Source: Chitinophagales bacterium (GTDB lineage Bacteria > Bacteroidota > Bacteroidia > Chitinophagales > JANQFB01). From it: DNA of 49,382 bases. Below, piece by piece: positions 1-10,959 of the stretch. The notes below the pieces were generated by a model. It was not told the DNA's origin. It saw nothing but the letters and a program-made list of their open reading frames with translations, and did no database searches. A program made the translations under genes and the position numbers. The stretch is taken from positions 1 through 49,382 of the forward strand of contig JANQFB010000301.1 in assembly GCA_028278085.1 (NCBI GenBank), read 5' to 3'. The number at the start of each line of letters is the position of its first letter. The stretch's first letter is position 1.

Positions 1-693
1 GCCGGTTTGATCGCCAAAGGATTGTTAAACGATCCCATGCCCTATTGCCATGTTGTTACCACCACCACCCACAAAACCCTGCGCGGCCCGAGGGGAGGAA
101 TGATCATGATGGGCGAAGATTTCGACAATCCCTGGGGACTGAAAACGCCTAAAGGGACGGTCCGGAAAATGTCAGCCTTGCTCGACAGCGCCGTTTTTCC
201 AGGTATGCAGGGCGGACCATTGGAACACGTGATCGCGGCCAAGGCAGTCTCCTTCCAGGAAGCCTTATCAGAAGCGTACAAACAATACTGCCAGGAGGTG
301 ATCAGGAATGCACAGGTAATGGCGGAAGCCTTTGTCAATAAAGGTTATAAAGTAATTTCCGGCGGTACGGACAACCATCTAATGTTGATCGACCTCCGCT
401 CCAAAGGTATTACCGGTAAACAGGCGGAAAATGCCCTGGTTCAGGCCGATATTACCGTCAACAAAAACATGGTTCCCCAGGATGATAAGTCTCCTTTTGT
501 TACCTCCGGCATCCGAATTGGAACGGCCGCAGTAACCACCCGGGGGATGCAGGAAATGGATATGCTGCAGATCGTCCAATGGATCGACCAGATCATTATG
601 GATCCGGAAAACGAGACCTTGATCGCTTCGACAAAAAAAGAGGTGAATGCCTATATGGACCGCTTTCCGCTCTACAGCAGTGTCACCCGCTAA
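1..693 (+). CDS. glyA: Serine hydroxymethyltransferase, C-terminal part (5' truncated by window edge)
   Basis: Frame 1 open from base 1; [18 protein letters not shown]-lysine motif, [34 protein letters not shown]. Confidence 0.97.
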   Translation, partial: AGLIAKGLLNDPMPYCHVVTTTTHKTLRGPRGGMIMMGEDFDNPWGLKTPKGTVRKMSALLDSAVFPGMQGGPLEHVIAAKAVSFQEALSEAYKQYCQEVIRNAQVMAEAFVNKGYKVISGGTDNHLMLIDLRSKGITGKQAENALVQADITVNKNMVPQDDKSPFVTSGIRIGTAAVTTRGMQEMDMLQIVQWIDQIIMDPENETLIASTKKEVNAYMDRFPLYSSVTR

Positions 694-708
694 CCAGCGG
701 GGACACTG
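674..708 (+). terminator. Hairpin overlapping the glyA stop (agcagtgtc-a-cccgct / agcggg-gacactgct)
   Basis: Imperfect inverted repeat directly at the stop codon; no clear T tract. Confidence 0.4.
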
Positions 709-799
709 CTATTGGCTGGAAAGCGTGTACTAATCTTAAACGTAATCACCTTAGCAGTTTCCCTTCTATCAGGCAGGTGATAATCACCAAAGCGTACTC

Positions 800-844
800 A
801 CCTTAGCAGTGTCCCTTCCATTCGGTAGGTGACACTGCTAAGGT
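800..844. repeat. Perfect 14-bp inverted repeat (accttagcagtgtc / gacactgctaaggt), 17-nt loop
   Basis: Read directly; related sequence at ~746-780 and at the glyA stop. Confidence 0.7.
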
Positions 845-903
845 AAGAGAGGTAAGAAAACCGCGTCCCCTCTTGCAGGTAACACGGCTAAAGTTCGTCC
901 ACT

Positions 904-2016
904 TTATTCCAATACGATCTTCCGGTATTTGATCTCCTGACCTGTATCGATCCTCAGCAGGTATACCCCGGGCGGGAAATTCTCGAGATCGGGTGCATCT
1001 TTATCCGTTTGGGATTGGTCCGGTGTGTTTTGGCTAAAAACCAATTGACCCTGGGTGTCGTATAGTTGCCAATAAACCGGTTCCAGGGTCTTATCCGTGA
1101 TCTCAGCCACAACGGTCGAAGAGCTTCTCGGTATCCGCCGGTTTTTCAGATCGGTTATCAGAGATGGCTTATCGGCCATTTGGCGGATGAGTATGGTGTT
1201 TTGAATGGTAACCTGTTGGCATGGGTTGGAGGCCTCCAGCCTGACTATATAAGAGCCTTCTTCAGCATACTGATGCTTCGGCTCCTTGATCGAGTGAGTT
1301 TTTCCATCCCCGAAATCCCAGTGAAAAGCACTGGCCTCCGGAACCTCAGCCTTAAATTCGACCTGTCTTCCCCTGACCTGGTATGAAAAATGCCCGGAAG
1401 GCTTTTGGGGAAAGCTGACCTGGATGGAGTCCTTAAGGGTGCAATGATTTTCGGTACGAACCGTCAATCCGTAAATGCCGTTTTCCTGTACCGTAATCCG
1501 GGGGGTTGTGGCCCCGTTAGACCACTGGTAAGAAAAAAAGCCACCTCCTCCAAAAAGTATCAAACTGTCTTTGCAAGAAATTGTGTCATCACCTAAGTTT
1601 AAGACAGCAGGCGAGAGTAAAGTAACTGTAATGGAGTCGGTGGCTGTATTACCATTTTTATCGGTTATGGTTAAGTGGTAAGTACCACTGGTATTTACTG
1701 TTATCGCCGGTTCACCGGAACCGTTCGACCATTGATAGGATCTAAACTTCCCCGGAACTTCGATCGTGTATGAATCTTGACAAAGGGCAATATCCTCGCC
1801 CAGGTCAAAGTTTGAAGCCTGGGAAAAATGATCCACCACATTCGGAAAATGAGGTGGATCATTACCTTTGAAAGGGATTATTGAAATAAACCTATCAAAA
1901 TTGTTGAGTGGACTGCCCCCTTTGGGTTTATCGATAGTAAGTGTGTAGTTTTTGATAGCTCCTACACTGTTATAGATCAATAGCAACGCCAATAGTGATG
2001 GCAATACGCCTCTCAT
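904..2016 (-). CDS. Secreted PKD-domain protein with T9SS type A-like C-terminal sorting domain
   Basis: Signal peptide; PKD motif FHWDFGDGKTHSIKEPKHQYAEEGSYIVRLEASNPC; C-terminus FPPGVYLLRIDTGQEIKYRKIVLE. Confidence 0.85.
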   Translation of the reverse strand: MRGVLPSLLALLLIYNSVGAIKNYTLTIDKPKGGSPLNNFDRFISIIPFKGNDPPHFPNVVDHFSQASNFDLGEDIALCQDSYTIEVPGKFRSYQWSNGSGEPAITVNTSGTYHLTITDKNGNTATDSITVTLLSPAVLNLGDDTISCKDSLILFGGGGFFSYQWSNGATTPRITVQENGIYGLTVRTENHCTLKDSIQVSFPQKPSGHFSYQVRGRQVEFKAEVPEASAFHWDFGDGKTHSIKEPKHQYAEEGSYIVRLEASNPCQQVTIQNTILIRQMADKPSLITDLKNRRIPRSSSTVVAEITDKTLEPVYWQLYDTQGQLVFSQNTPDQSQTDKDAPDLENFPPGVYLLRIDTGQEIKYRKIVLE

Positions 2017-2200
2017 ATAGTAAAGGTCAGGGTTTTGACGCTTGAGGTCAATCCATAATGATTCAACGGCTTGTTTGACTTATTTTACGGGCAATATTGA
2101 TGTTTGAACGGATTATGGTTTGATGCTGTTGTTTGTGTAGGGTACGAAACGGGGCAATTATGCCTGTTTTTCTTATCTTCACCGTGCAGACAGCAGTTCT

Positions 2201-2755
2201 ATGGTCCCATTTAACAAGTATGTCGTTCTTGGCGCATCCCTGCTGATCATTTTCGGATTAACCTGCTGTAAGGGTTCCAGAAAATCATCACGGGCCAAGC
2301 TGGAATCCCAGATAGCTACGCAAAAGACCACTATCGAAGCCATCCGTGAAAACAAAGGGATCTCCGGTGAAGCGCAATCTCAACCCCAGGATGTTCCTGA
2401 ATCAAATATTGAAATACAACAGGTAGTGATCGATAACACTTATAAAGGAGAAGATACGGGTCCGGTTTTCAACATCGACAACATCCGGGTCAATGGCGAT
2501 CAGTTGAACATTACGGTCAACTATTCCGGCGGATGTGAAACGCATCATTTCCAACTGATCAGCAACAGGGGATATATGAAAACCCATCCGCCCAAATTAC
2601 GGTTATACCTGAAGCATGGTCCGCATACCGATAGCTGCCGGGAGTTGGTGAAAAAAGACCTGGTTTACGATATCAAAGCCATTCAATACCCGGCATCCTC
2701 GGAACTGATGTTATCCGTGAATGATTACCCTGACCTCATCAGCTATACCTATTAA
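2201..2755 (+). CDS. Putative lipoprotein
   Basis: N-terminal lipobox-like LIIFGLTCCKGS. Confidence 0.65.
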   Translation: MVPFNKYVVLGASLLIIFGLTCCKGSRKSSRAKLESQIATQKTTIEAIRENKGISGEAQSQPQDVPESNIEIQQVVIDNTYKGEDTGPVFNIDNIRVNGDQLNITVNYSGGCETHHFQLISNRGYMKTHPPKLRLYLKHGPHTDSCRELVKKDLVYDIKAIQYPASSELMLSVNDYPDLISYTY

Positions 2756-2897
2756 AACGGCAAAAACGTCCTAAATTTGGCTGAAATGCCCGCTGTATAG
2801 CATCTTTTTCGATTGGATATCGTAAATTAGTCACCCCGCATTGAACAAAGGAAAATTGAACGTAATACGAATACGGGTGTACCGTATTAACCACTTG

Positions 2898-5153
2898 ATG
2901 ATGAAAACACAGCAATTTTTCCTTTACCTGGCCCTGCTCCCGGGCCTGTTTTATTCTATATCCGTGAATGCTCAAATCAGCCAGGGTGGGCTGCCGGTGA
3001 GCTTTGAAGAACAGGTCCTTACATCCGATATTCCCACCGCTATGATGCCGGCCATCGAGTTAGCCGCGTTGCAAGCGGAAGATAATATCAGGGACCATAG
3101 TCCCGGGCAACCGTGGCGCTTTGGAAAGAACTTTGCCGTAAACCTGGGTCTTGACAACTCGGGTGTATGGGAAACTTTAGCCAATGGGGATAAAGTCTGG
3201 CGCCTGAAAATTTACGCCCCCGGCGCTCTGACCATCAACCTCAGCTTCAATGATTATCACCTGCCAAAAGGAGCGCAATTATTCATCTACAACGAATCCA
3301 AAAGTGAGATCCTCGGGGCCTTTACCCACAAAAACAACCAACCCTCCAGGGTATTTGCCACCGACCTGGTCACCGGGGATATCGTTATCCTGGAATATTA
3401 TGAACCGCAGGGTGTTTCATTCAGCGGTTCCCTGAACGCGGACAGGGTAACCCATGGCTATCGCTCGTTAATCGATAAAGCCCGCGGTTTCGGCGATTCA
3501 GGCTTTTGCAACATCAATGTCAATTGCCCGGAAGGGGACGACTGGCAGGACCACAAGCGAGCCGTAGCCCTTATTATTGTCAACGGCAACGAGTGGTGTA
3601 CCGGTTCTTTATTGAACAATGTGCTGGAAGACGGCACCCCCTATTTCCTGACGGCAGATCATTGCCTGACCGGTGGCGTAGCCACCTGGGTTTTCCGTTT
3701 TAATTATGAAAGTGAAAACTGCCAAAGCCAGGATGGCCCCAAAACACAAGCGGTTACGGGTGCTGTTGTAAGAGCCAGCAGCAGCAATTCGGATTTTGCC
3801 TTGTTGGAATTGACCAGTAAGCCGCCGGATAGTTATGGCGCGTACTACCTCGGCTGGGATAACAGCGGTAATCAACCCACCTCACAGGTCTGTATCCATC
3901 ATCCCAGCGGAGATATTAAGAAAATATCCTTTGATAACGACCCGGCTATTTCAACAACCTGGCAAAGCGCTGAAGTCTGGGAAGTATCGAATTGGGAAGA
4001 TGGCACCACGGAAGGCGGATCTTCCGGTTCACCCCTGTTCGACCAAAATCAGCGGGTGATCGGGCAATTATATGGTGGGCCGGCATCCTGCACCGATATT
4101 TCCGATGATAATTATGGCCGGATCGATGCCTCCTGGGACGGTTTCAGTGCCGGTACCCGGTTGAAAGACTGGCTGGATCCCGGCAACAGCGGTGACTCAG
4201 TGGTCAACGGGTTTGATCCGAATATCCCCAAGTTTACCCTGGATGCCATAACCGATCCGCTACCGGAAAACGATTCGGTGATCTGTGACTCGGCTATCGC
4301 TTTAACCATCAACATCACCAATAACGGAGAACAGACCTTATCGAGCCTGAACATCAATTATGACCTCAACGGAACCGGGGTACAGGTTTATGAGTGGGCC
4401 GGATCATTGGTTTTCAAATCGTCGGAGGCAGTTACCCTTCCTGTATTGGCTCTCACGCCGGGCCTTCATGAGATCACTGTTTTCACCTCTGATCCGAATG
4501 CCGGCCTGGATGAAGATCCTTCAACGGATTCCTTAACCTTCCGGTTCAGATCTTTCGACGATCACGAAACGATGGGCCTGAGCTTTAAAACGGATAACAG
4601 GGGTTCCGAAACCCGCTGGGAGATCAAAGACTCGGCCGGACAGGTGATCTATGGGGCCGGTCCTTATAAGAACATCAGCGGCGGACAGGTAACCAACTAT
4701 AATCTTTGCCTGGGCATCGGTTGTTATACCCTTATTGTTTCAGACTCGGAGGGCAATGGTATGTGTTGTGAAGACGGTTCGGGCGGCTATACGGTCTACG
4801 ACCAGCATGGCCGGTTGATCAAAGCTTCCAACGGCGATTTTTCGGACCTGGAGATCTTCAATTTCTGTGTTACCCATAAAGATCCTACTGACGGTATCGA
4901 CCCCTTACACAATGATCCCGAAATTATCATCACCCCTAACCCGGCTTCGGATAAAATTTTTGTGCAACTGTCCGAACCATCGACGGACACAAAGGCCGCC
5001 ATATATGATGTTTCGGGAAAGATCATACTTCAACGATCTCTTTCCCGTGGCCCCGGTGAGATCGATCTTTCTTCGCTCGATGCAGGACTCTACCTGGTCG
5101 TTATTCAAACCAACAACCGGCAGATCTCGCATAAAGTAATTGTTAACCGGTAA
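2898..5153 (+). CDS. Secreted trypsin-like serine peptidase with T9SS type A-like sorting domain
   Basis: WCTGSLLNN...FLTADHC, EGGSSGSPLFDQNQRVIGQLYGG; C-terminal LDAGLYLVVIQTNNRQISHKVIVNR; start moved to ATG before the signal peptide. Confidence 0.88.
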   Translation: MMKTQQFFLYLALLPGLFYSISVNAQISQGGLPVSFEEQVLTSDIPTAMMPAIELAALQAEDNIRDHSPGQPWRFGKNFAVNLGLDNSGVWETLANGDKVWRLKIYAPGALTINLSFNDYHLPKGAQLFIYNESKSEILGAFTHKNNQPSRVFATDLVTGDIVILEYYEPQGVSFSGSLNADRVTHGYRSLIDKARGFGDSGFCNINVNCPEGDDWQDHKRAVALIIVNGNEWCTGSLLNNVLEDGTPYFLTADHCLTGGVATWVFRFNYESENCQSQDGPKTQAVTGAVVRASSSNSDFALLELTSKPPDSYGAYYLGWDNSGNQPTSQVCIHHPSGDIKKISFDNDPAISTTWQSAEVWEVSNWEDGTTEGGSSGSPLFDQNQRVIGQLYGGPASCTDISDDNYGRIDASWDGFSAGTRLKDWLDPGNSGDSVVNGFDPNIPKFTLDAITDPLPENDSVICDSAIALTINITNNGEQTLSSLNINYDLNGTGVQVYEWAGSLVFKSSEAVTLPVLALTPGLHEITVFTSDPNAGLDEDPSTDSLTFRFRSFDDHETMGLSFKTDNRGSETRWEIKDSAGQVIYGAGPYKNISGGQVTNYNLCLGIGCYTLIVSDSEGNGMCCEDGSGGYTVYDQHGRLIKASNGDFSDLEIFNFCVTHKDPTDGIDPLHNDPEIIITPNPASDKIFVQLSEPSTDTKAAIYDVSGKIILQRSLSRGPGEIDLSSLDAGLYLVVIQTNNRQISHKVIVNR

Positions 5154-5157
5154 ACGG

Positions 5158-5721
5158 ATGATGACCAGATTTGCGCTGCTACTATTGCTCTTGTGCTTAT
5201 TAAGTAGTAGCTGCCGCAAAAAAGACGATTCGGGGAATATCATCTATACCATCAAGAAAGGAAAGCATGTCTCCGGTAGCCGGGCTTCCTGCTTTAGGGG
5301 TCAACATATCCGCTTCCGGGCCAAATTCGACGATTCCGCCATTTATACCAATCAAAACCCCGACAACCAACTGGACCTGAACAAGCTTTATGGATTCTCT
5401 GACTGTTCAGCCTATCACCACCACCGCAACAGCGCCCGTTTCACCTGGCGTTGGTACGAAGAGGCCCTGGAGATCCATGCTTACTGCTATGTGAAAGGCG
5501 AAATGCAATTCGAATATGTTACCACCGTCGATTTGAATGAATTTTACGACTACGAGATCTTAGCCGAGGGTAATGAATATATCTTTATCTGCAATGAGGA
5601 TACGACGACCATGGCCCGGGCTTGCTCGGGAAAAGGCGGCGTTAAATACCGTTTATTCCCATACTTCGGAGGAGACGAAAAAGCGCCGCACGATATCACC
5701 ATCCTGCTAAAAGAATATTAA
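5158..5721 (+). CDS. Putative lipoprotein
   Basis: MMTRFALLLLLLCLLSSSCRKKDD lipobox. Confidence 0.6.
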   Translation: MMTRFALLLLLLCLLSSSCRKKDDSGNIIYTIKKGKHVSGSRASCFRGQHIRFRAKFDDSAIYTNQNPDNQLDLNKLYGFSDCSAYHHHRNSARFTWRWYEEALEIHAYCYVKGEMQFEYVTTVDLNEFYDYEILAEGNEYIFICNEDTTTMARACSGKGGVKYRLFPYFGGDEKAPHDITILLKEY

Positions 5722-5802
5722 CATTTGTTTCGAGGTCCCCTCGGAACAAATGATCACGCAAAATACCCCTCGAAAAAATTGACCACGCAAACCTTAACCT
5801 CC

Positions 5803-6828
5803 TCACAACAGCCCATACCGGTCAATAAAACCGATCAGTTTTGTCGCAAACTTTTTATTCGCCAGGGCGCTGGGATGTGAATCATAAGGCAGGCAATTAT
5901 GCTCCGGCAGGCTCAAATCGACGGTAATATCCGTAAACGGGATGCCATTGTCCCGGCAAAACCGATCGATATCATCCGGCTCATAAACATTGGCGATCAA
6001 TAAGGGAATTTCTTCTTGCTGACAGATCCGGTGGATCTCGCGCAGGATCTCAAGGGTTACCAACCGTTCGTCAATATGCTTATCCTTTAAATAGATATAT
6101 TTGTCCTGCAGAGCATTCATGAAAGCGGAATAACGGATAAGCGGCCATTCATTGAATTCCTTGATATCGGACCGGAAGATCTTCAAACGGCCGGAGTTAT
6201 CGAACCTGGCATAGGGCTGTTCCAATACTTCGAGGCCAACATTCTGATAGAGCGCTTTCCGCCGGTCAAAAGTGAACACATTCCGTTGGTCGTGAAAAGA
6301 AGCATAACCGATGATGATAAGCGCAGGCTTTTGCCGGGTTTTGAGGGCTTCGCGAATTTGCAGCAGAAAATGTATCGTGCCATATCCGTTGACCCCGAAA
6401 TTGATCACTTCATGATCCTTGTAATTTTCCTGCAAAAGCCAGGCTAGCGTTTCTTCATCATTAAGAGCGGCACCATGCATAAAGGAACAACCCATTAACC
6501 ACAGCTTTGCTTTATCCCGGTAAAGACTGTCGTCTGCCAGCGGATGGGTGATCCGCAGGGTATTTTCCCGGTGGGTTACCGTATGCACAAATGAATCTTT
6601 GATGGTATAGGTAAACTTCCCGGCAATATGCGAATAGCCCAATAGCTCATGACTTTGATATTCCCTACCCCCCGGTTCGATCTTAATATGACCCGACTGG
6701 CTGACGCGGTAAACCTTATAGCCCATCAATCGCACAACCACCTCTCCCAGACCAAAAACGATCACGCCATTGATGACTAAAAAAATAAGGTAGAAGAGAA
6801 TTCTTTTAGCAAGGGAAGGCTGCATCAA
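5803..6828 (-). CDS. SGNH/GDSL hydrolase-like protein with N-terminal TM segment
   Basis: GCSFMHGAALNDEETLAWLLQE, VINFGVNGYGTIHFLLQIRE, C-terminal DSHPSALANKKFA. Confidence 0.6.
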   Translation of the reverse strand: MMQPSLAKRILFYLIFLVINGVIVFGLGEVVVRLMGYKVYRVSQSGHIKIEPGGREYQSHELLGYSHIAGKFTYTIKDSFVHTVTHRENTLRITHPLADDSLYRDKAKLWLMGCSFMHGAALNDEETLAWLLQENYKDHEVINFGVNGYGTIHFLLQIREALKTRQKPALIIIGYASFHDQRNVFTFDRRKALYQNVGLEVLEQPYARFDNSGRLKIFRSDIKEFNEWPLIRYSAFMNALQDKYIYLKDKHIDERLVTLEILREIHRICQQEEIPLLIANVYEPDDIDRFCRDNGIPFTDITVDLSLPEHNCLPYDSHPSALANKKFATKLIGFIDRYGLL

Positions 6829-6885
6829 TACCAGCGGTGTTCAAAATACTAAAGCCAAATACGGGGTTACAAATAACCAAGTAAG

Positions 6886-9800
6886 TTAATCCTTTTTATC
6901 AATTATTACCAGCTTTTGCGTATGGATCAACCGGTCATCCAGCGTAACGGCCAGCCAATAGATCCCAGCCGGGAGATCATTCCGGTAAATGCTGATGTTT
7001 TTGCCAACGGCATCTGTTATGTTGACCACCAGCCTGCCGGTAACATCGAACAATTGTACCTGCCAATTACTGATAACAGGGAAATGAATAACCGTATGTT
7101 GATCAAAAGGGTTGGGATAAACATTTATATAGTAGCCGCCAAAATCGCCAACACCAGATACACCTGCTGAGATCAGTATCGTATCCGTTTGCGTACAACC
7201 CGTTCCGTCCGTAACCTGTACCCAATAGGTACCGGCATCGGAAACCTCGATCTTTTGCGTACTTTCACCGGTCGACCATTGATAAGTCGAACCCGGATTT
7301 CCGGCGTCAAGGGTTAGTGTACAGGCGCCGCAAATACTGGTATCCGCTCCTAGTTCTAACGCAGGATTGGCATTTACCGACACCGCTTGCTCAATATCGT
7401 TGGTGCAATTATTGGCATCCGTATAGGTATAAGTTACCGTATGAACGCCTAAGCCGGCTACACCGGGATCGAACTGGCTACCACTGACGCCATCACCGCT
7501 GAATGTACCTCCACCGGGGCTGCCGCTTAGCATAACCAGGCCATGATCCAAACAATATTCAGGATCCAGCCCGCTCATACTGACTACTGGTAATCCGTGG
7601 ACAGTTACTTGCTGATCTTCACTATTGGTGCAGTTATTGGCATCGGTGAAGGCATAGGTGATCGTATGGGTACCCGTTCCTGCTGCGGCCGGATCGAACT
7701 GATCACCGTTCATACCGTTACCGGTAAAGGTACCGTTCGAAGGGCTTCCGGTTAACGTAACAAGGGCATCGTCTTCACAGTAGGAAGGATCGAGTCCTGA
7801 AAAGGAAACCGTGGGTAAAGGACTGACGGTAACGATCACCGGAGGCGAAAGGCTGTCACATCCATTATGGGACACCAAGACCGTATAACTCCCCGCCTGG
7901 GTAACGGCATAGGATGGAATGGTGGCGCCAACGATGACTGCTGCATCTTTATACCACTGATAGGTTAAACCGGTCCCGGAATTAGCGTCCAGTATTACGG
8001 TCTCCCCGTCGCACAGGGAGGTAGGACCGGCGGGAATGATGACCGCATTGGGTTTGTTGCTAACCTGAACAACAACGGTATTGGAAACGCCGGTACATCC
8101 GTTTTCGGTGATCTCGATATGGTAGCTACCGGCCTGGCTGACCGTGTAAGTGGACTGGGTAGCGCCACTGATCATCACCAGGTCTTTATACCATTGATAA
8201 GCAAAACCGGCGCCGGTATTGGCTGACAATAATGTTGTTTCACCGGTGCACATACCGATCGATCCGGAAGGTGTAACACTGGCTGTCGGCAATTGGTTAA
8301 CCGTAATGTTGACGGCAGTGGCCGTATCCCGGGTACCGGAACAATCCTGAACCACCACTTCATAACTACCGCCGGCAGTAACGGTAAAATTTTGTGTGGT
8401 TACCCCGGTGCTTAACCCGTTATGCAACCATTCATATGTATTAGCGCTATTACTGACCAATTCCGTCGATCCGCCGGAGCAGAAGGTAACCGGGCCATTG
8501 ACCGTAATGCCCGGTGTAACCGGACCGCATTCATTGAACCAGATGGATACGCGGCTTCCGCTGGTAACAATATCCCGGAAGCCATCGCCGTCCATATCCA
8601 CGCCCAATACATCGGTAACATGGGTCGACATCGGCCCGAGCGCATTGGAGGTAAAATTCATGGAACCGTCATTTTCCAGGTAATAAACCCAACCATTTCC
8701 GGTGGGGTTGGTGCCCATTACAATATCGATATCATTATCATTGTCCATATCGGCAGCGTGGGCCGTTTCATAGACGCTTCCATTCAATACCTGGTGCTTG
8801 GTAAATTGCTGGCTGCCGTCATTCTCCCACCAGGCTAATTCCACGTTGTCCCACCAGGAGCCGGCGCTGCTGAACCTGTTGGTGCCCAGTACATCGATAT
8901 CATTATCACCGTCCATATCCGTGGCAAATACCGTTCTGGACATCCCAAAATCCGCTACAATGCTGTTTTGAGTGAAATTTTCATCGTCGTCGTTTTCCCA
9001 CCAGGATATATCGTTGGCCGATAAGGCATAATAACCCCTGGAGCTGAGCAGATCCATATCGCCATCTTTATCCAGATCGATCGCCATAATATCCGTCGCA
9101 TCATTATAGTTGGTGCTCAGATCATGTTGGGTGAAATTTTCATTCCCGTCGTTCTCGAACCAACTGACCATATCGTCCCAATCGGCAACAGCAGCCAGGT
9201 CCATGTCTCCGTCATCATCGATATCTTCCACCCATACCGCCGTGGCATCATAATTGGTTACAACCGAGTGCTTCGTAAAGGACTGATTACCGTCATTCTC
9301 CCACCAGGCCAGCTCATTGTCAGCGGTTGCCCCGGCCAAAACATCGATATCATTATCGCCGTCGATATCCGCCCCAAAAACATCATCCGCTCCATCGAAT
9401 CCGTAGGTAATGGCTTGCTGGTCCAGGTTCCTGTTCCCGGTATTTTCAAACCATCCGATCGCATCCGAACTGGTGGCAGAGCTTACCACATCCGGATCGC
9501 CGTCACCATCCAAATCAACCGTATGAACAGAAGAAGGGGCGCTGAAAGAAGGGGATACGGCATATTCGGTAGCCAGGGGCGGTACCCCGACATCCCACCA
9601 GTACACCCGGTAAGCTACCACAGCGCCACCGACAATATCCAATTTGCTGTCGCCATTGATATCGACGGCTAACACCGAAGAAGCGCCGTTGGTGGAACCG
9701 GAAATTACATGTTCGGTAAAAGACCCCGCGCCATCATTTTCATACATTGTGATATCATCGTCAAAATAGGCCGCCCCCAGGATATCGGTGTCGCCATCGC

Positions 9801-10704
9801 CGTCGACATCTCCGGCATGCACCCCACGAGCGCCATTGAAATTGGTATTAAGGTTTCGTTTACTAAAGTTCTGGCTGCCATCATTTTCCCACCAGGCGAT
9901 CAGGTCTTCATCATATCCCGTTCCCAGGATATCAAAATCGCCGTCGTCATCCACATCGGCCACATGTATCTCTGAGGGTTCGTCGATCGTTCCGCTTAGG
10001 TTAGTGCCATTAGTAAAATTCTCATTGCCGTCGTTTTCCCACCAATCGAATGATCCAAACCCAAAAGCCCCTGCCTTGGCTCCTGCAATATCGATATCCC
10101 CATCTTTGTCGATGTCTTCTGCATATACCAGGTTAGCGCCGTCATAATTACTTCTAACCACATTACGGGTGAAATTCTCATTGCCATCATTTTCCCAGAA
10201 AGTGATCTCGTCATCTCCCCTCGAAGCGCTTACCAGGTCCATATCGTTGTCCTGGTCGAGATCCACAACGATCACATCACTGGCAGCAATATAGGTATTG
10301 GAAAGGATGTGCTCGGTGAACTGCATATTTCCGTCATTTTCAAACCAACTGATCTTGTCGGCATCCCGGGCTGCCCCGGCGATATCCATATCCCCGTCGC
10401 TATCGATATCAGCGCCATAAACGCCATAACCATTATCGAAAGTATCCGTAACCAAATGCCGTATAAAATCAGGTCCTCCCGTATTTTCCAGCCAAACGAT
10501 CTCATCCTGCCCCCAACCCGTGGTCAGGATGTCCATATCCGAATCGCCATCCATATCGGCGGCGTGCATAGCATGGGCTTCTACGGCAAAGCCGGAAATA
10601 ATGTGTTCCGAGAAGTTTTGAGCGAGGCTATCGGTTATCCCTGCAAGGGTCAGCAGGAAAACGGCGACTTTATTTGATTTCGGGATTAATACTGATGTTT
10701 TCAT
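6886..10704 (-). CDS. Secreted FG-GAP/VCBS repeat protein with Ig-like domains and T9SS type A-like sorting domain
   Basis: Many D-x-D-x-DGD-x-D repeats; YQWYKDxxxIxGAT Ig-like repeats; C-terminal YPNPFDQHTVIHF...KLVII. Confidence 0.9.
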   Translation of the reverse strand: MKTSVLIPKSNKVAVFLLTLAGITDSLAQNFSEHIISGFAVEAHAMHAADMDGDSDMDILTTGWGQDEIVWLENTGGPDFIRHLVTDTFDNGYGVYGADIDSDGDMDIAGAARDADKISWFENDGNMQFTEHILSNTYIAASDVIVVDLDQDNDMDLVSASRGDDEITFWENDGNENFTRNVVRSNYDGANLVYAEDIDKDGDIDIAGAKAGAFGFGSFDWWENDGNENFTNGTNLSGTIDEPSEIHVADVDDDGDFDILGTGYDEDLIAWWENDGSQNFSKRNLNTNFNGARGVHAGDVDGDGDTDILGAAYFDDDITMYENDGAGSFTEHVISGSTNGASSVLAVDINGDSKLDIVGGAVVAYRVYWWDVGVPPLATEYAVSPSFSAPSSVHTVDLDGDGDPDVVSSATSSDAIGWFENTGNRNLDQQAITYGFDGADDVFGADIDGDNDIDVLAGATADNELAWWENDGNQSFTKHSVVTNYDATAVWVEDIDDDGDMDLAAVADWDDMVSWFENDGNENFTQHDLSTNYNDATDIMAIDLDKDGDMDLLSSRGYYALSANDISWWENDDDENFTQNSIVADFGMSRTVFATDMDGDNDIDVLGTNRFSSAGSWWDNVELAWWENDGSQQFTKHQVLNGSVYETAHAADMDNDNDIDIVMGTNPTGNGWVYYLENDGSMNFTSNALGPMSTHVTDVLGVDMDGDGFRDIVTSGSRVSIWFNECGPVTPGITVNGPVTFCSGGSTELVSNSANTYEWLHNGLSTGVTTQNFTVTAGGSYEVVVQDCSGTRDTATAVNITVNQLPTASVTPSGSIGMCTGETTLLSANTGAGFAYQWYKDLVMISGATQSTYTVSQAGSYHIEITENGCTGVSNTVVVQVSNKPNAVIIPAGPTSLCDGETVILDANSGTGLTYQWYKDAAVIVGATIPSYAVTQAGSYTVLVSHNGCDSLSPPVIVTVSPLPTVSFSGLDPSYCEDDALVTLTGSPSNGTFTGNGMNGDQFDPAAAGTGTHTITYAFTDANNCTNSEDQQVTVHGLPVVSMSGLDPEYCLDHGLVMLSGSPGGGTFSGDGVSGSQFDPGVAGLGVHTVTYTYTDANNCTNDIEQAVSVNANPALELGADTSICGACTLTLDAGNPGSTYQWSTGESTQKIEVSDAGTYWVQVTDGTGCTQTDTILISAGVSGVGDFGGYYINVYPNPFDQHTVIHFPVISNWQVQLFDVTGRLVVNITDAVGKNISIYRNDLPAGIYWLAVTLDDRLIHTQKLVIIDKKD

Positions 10705-10959
10705 CGGGTATGCTTTCTATCTTGTTAGCATAAAAAGATCTGATTACAGGTGGCTGCCAGATCAATGGCCGGGGAAGGATATTAATTTACAAATTCTGCT
10801 CCGGACAGCCAAAAGTCTTAATAAAGTTACACATACCTTGGATAGAATGGCAGTATCTCCGATCCATAAGACGGCTTTTACCGTTCAGATCCAACCTTAT
10901 TTCCGGTATTTTTCCTATTGCAGGTTTCAGACTGGAAACAGTTGATTAATTTTATAGGG

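Noticed and set aside
7886-8200. Near-identical Ig-like segments in the FG-GAP protein as a DNA repeat or recombination hotspot
   Set aside because: Explained by tandem protein domains (YQWYKDxxxIxGAT), common in T9SS-secreted proteins.
8396-10677. Long plus-strand ORFs (e.g. 9124-9672, 8422-8838, 10309-10677) opposite the FG-GAP gene
   Set aside because: They are antisense shadows of a repetitive D/G-rich coding sequence; translations are low-complexity I/V/P strings with no family signature.
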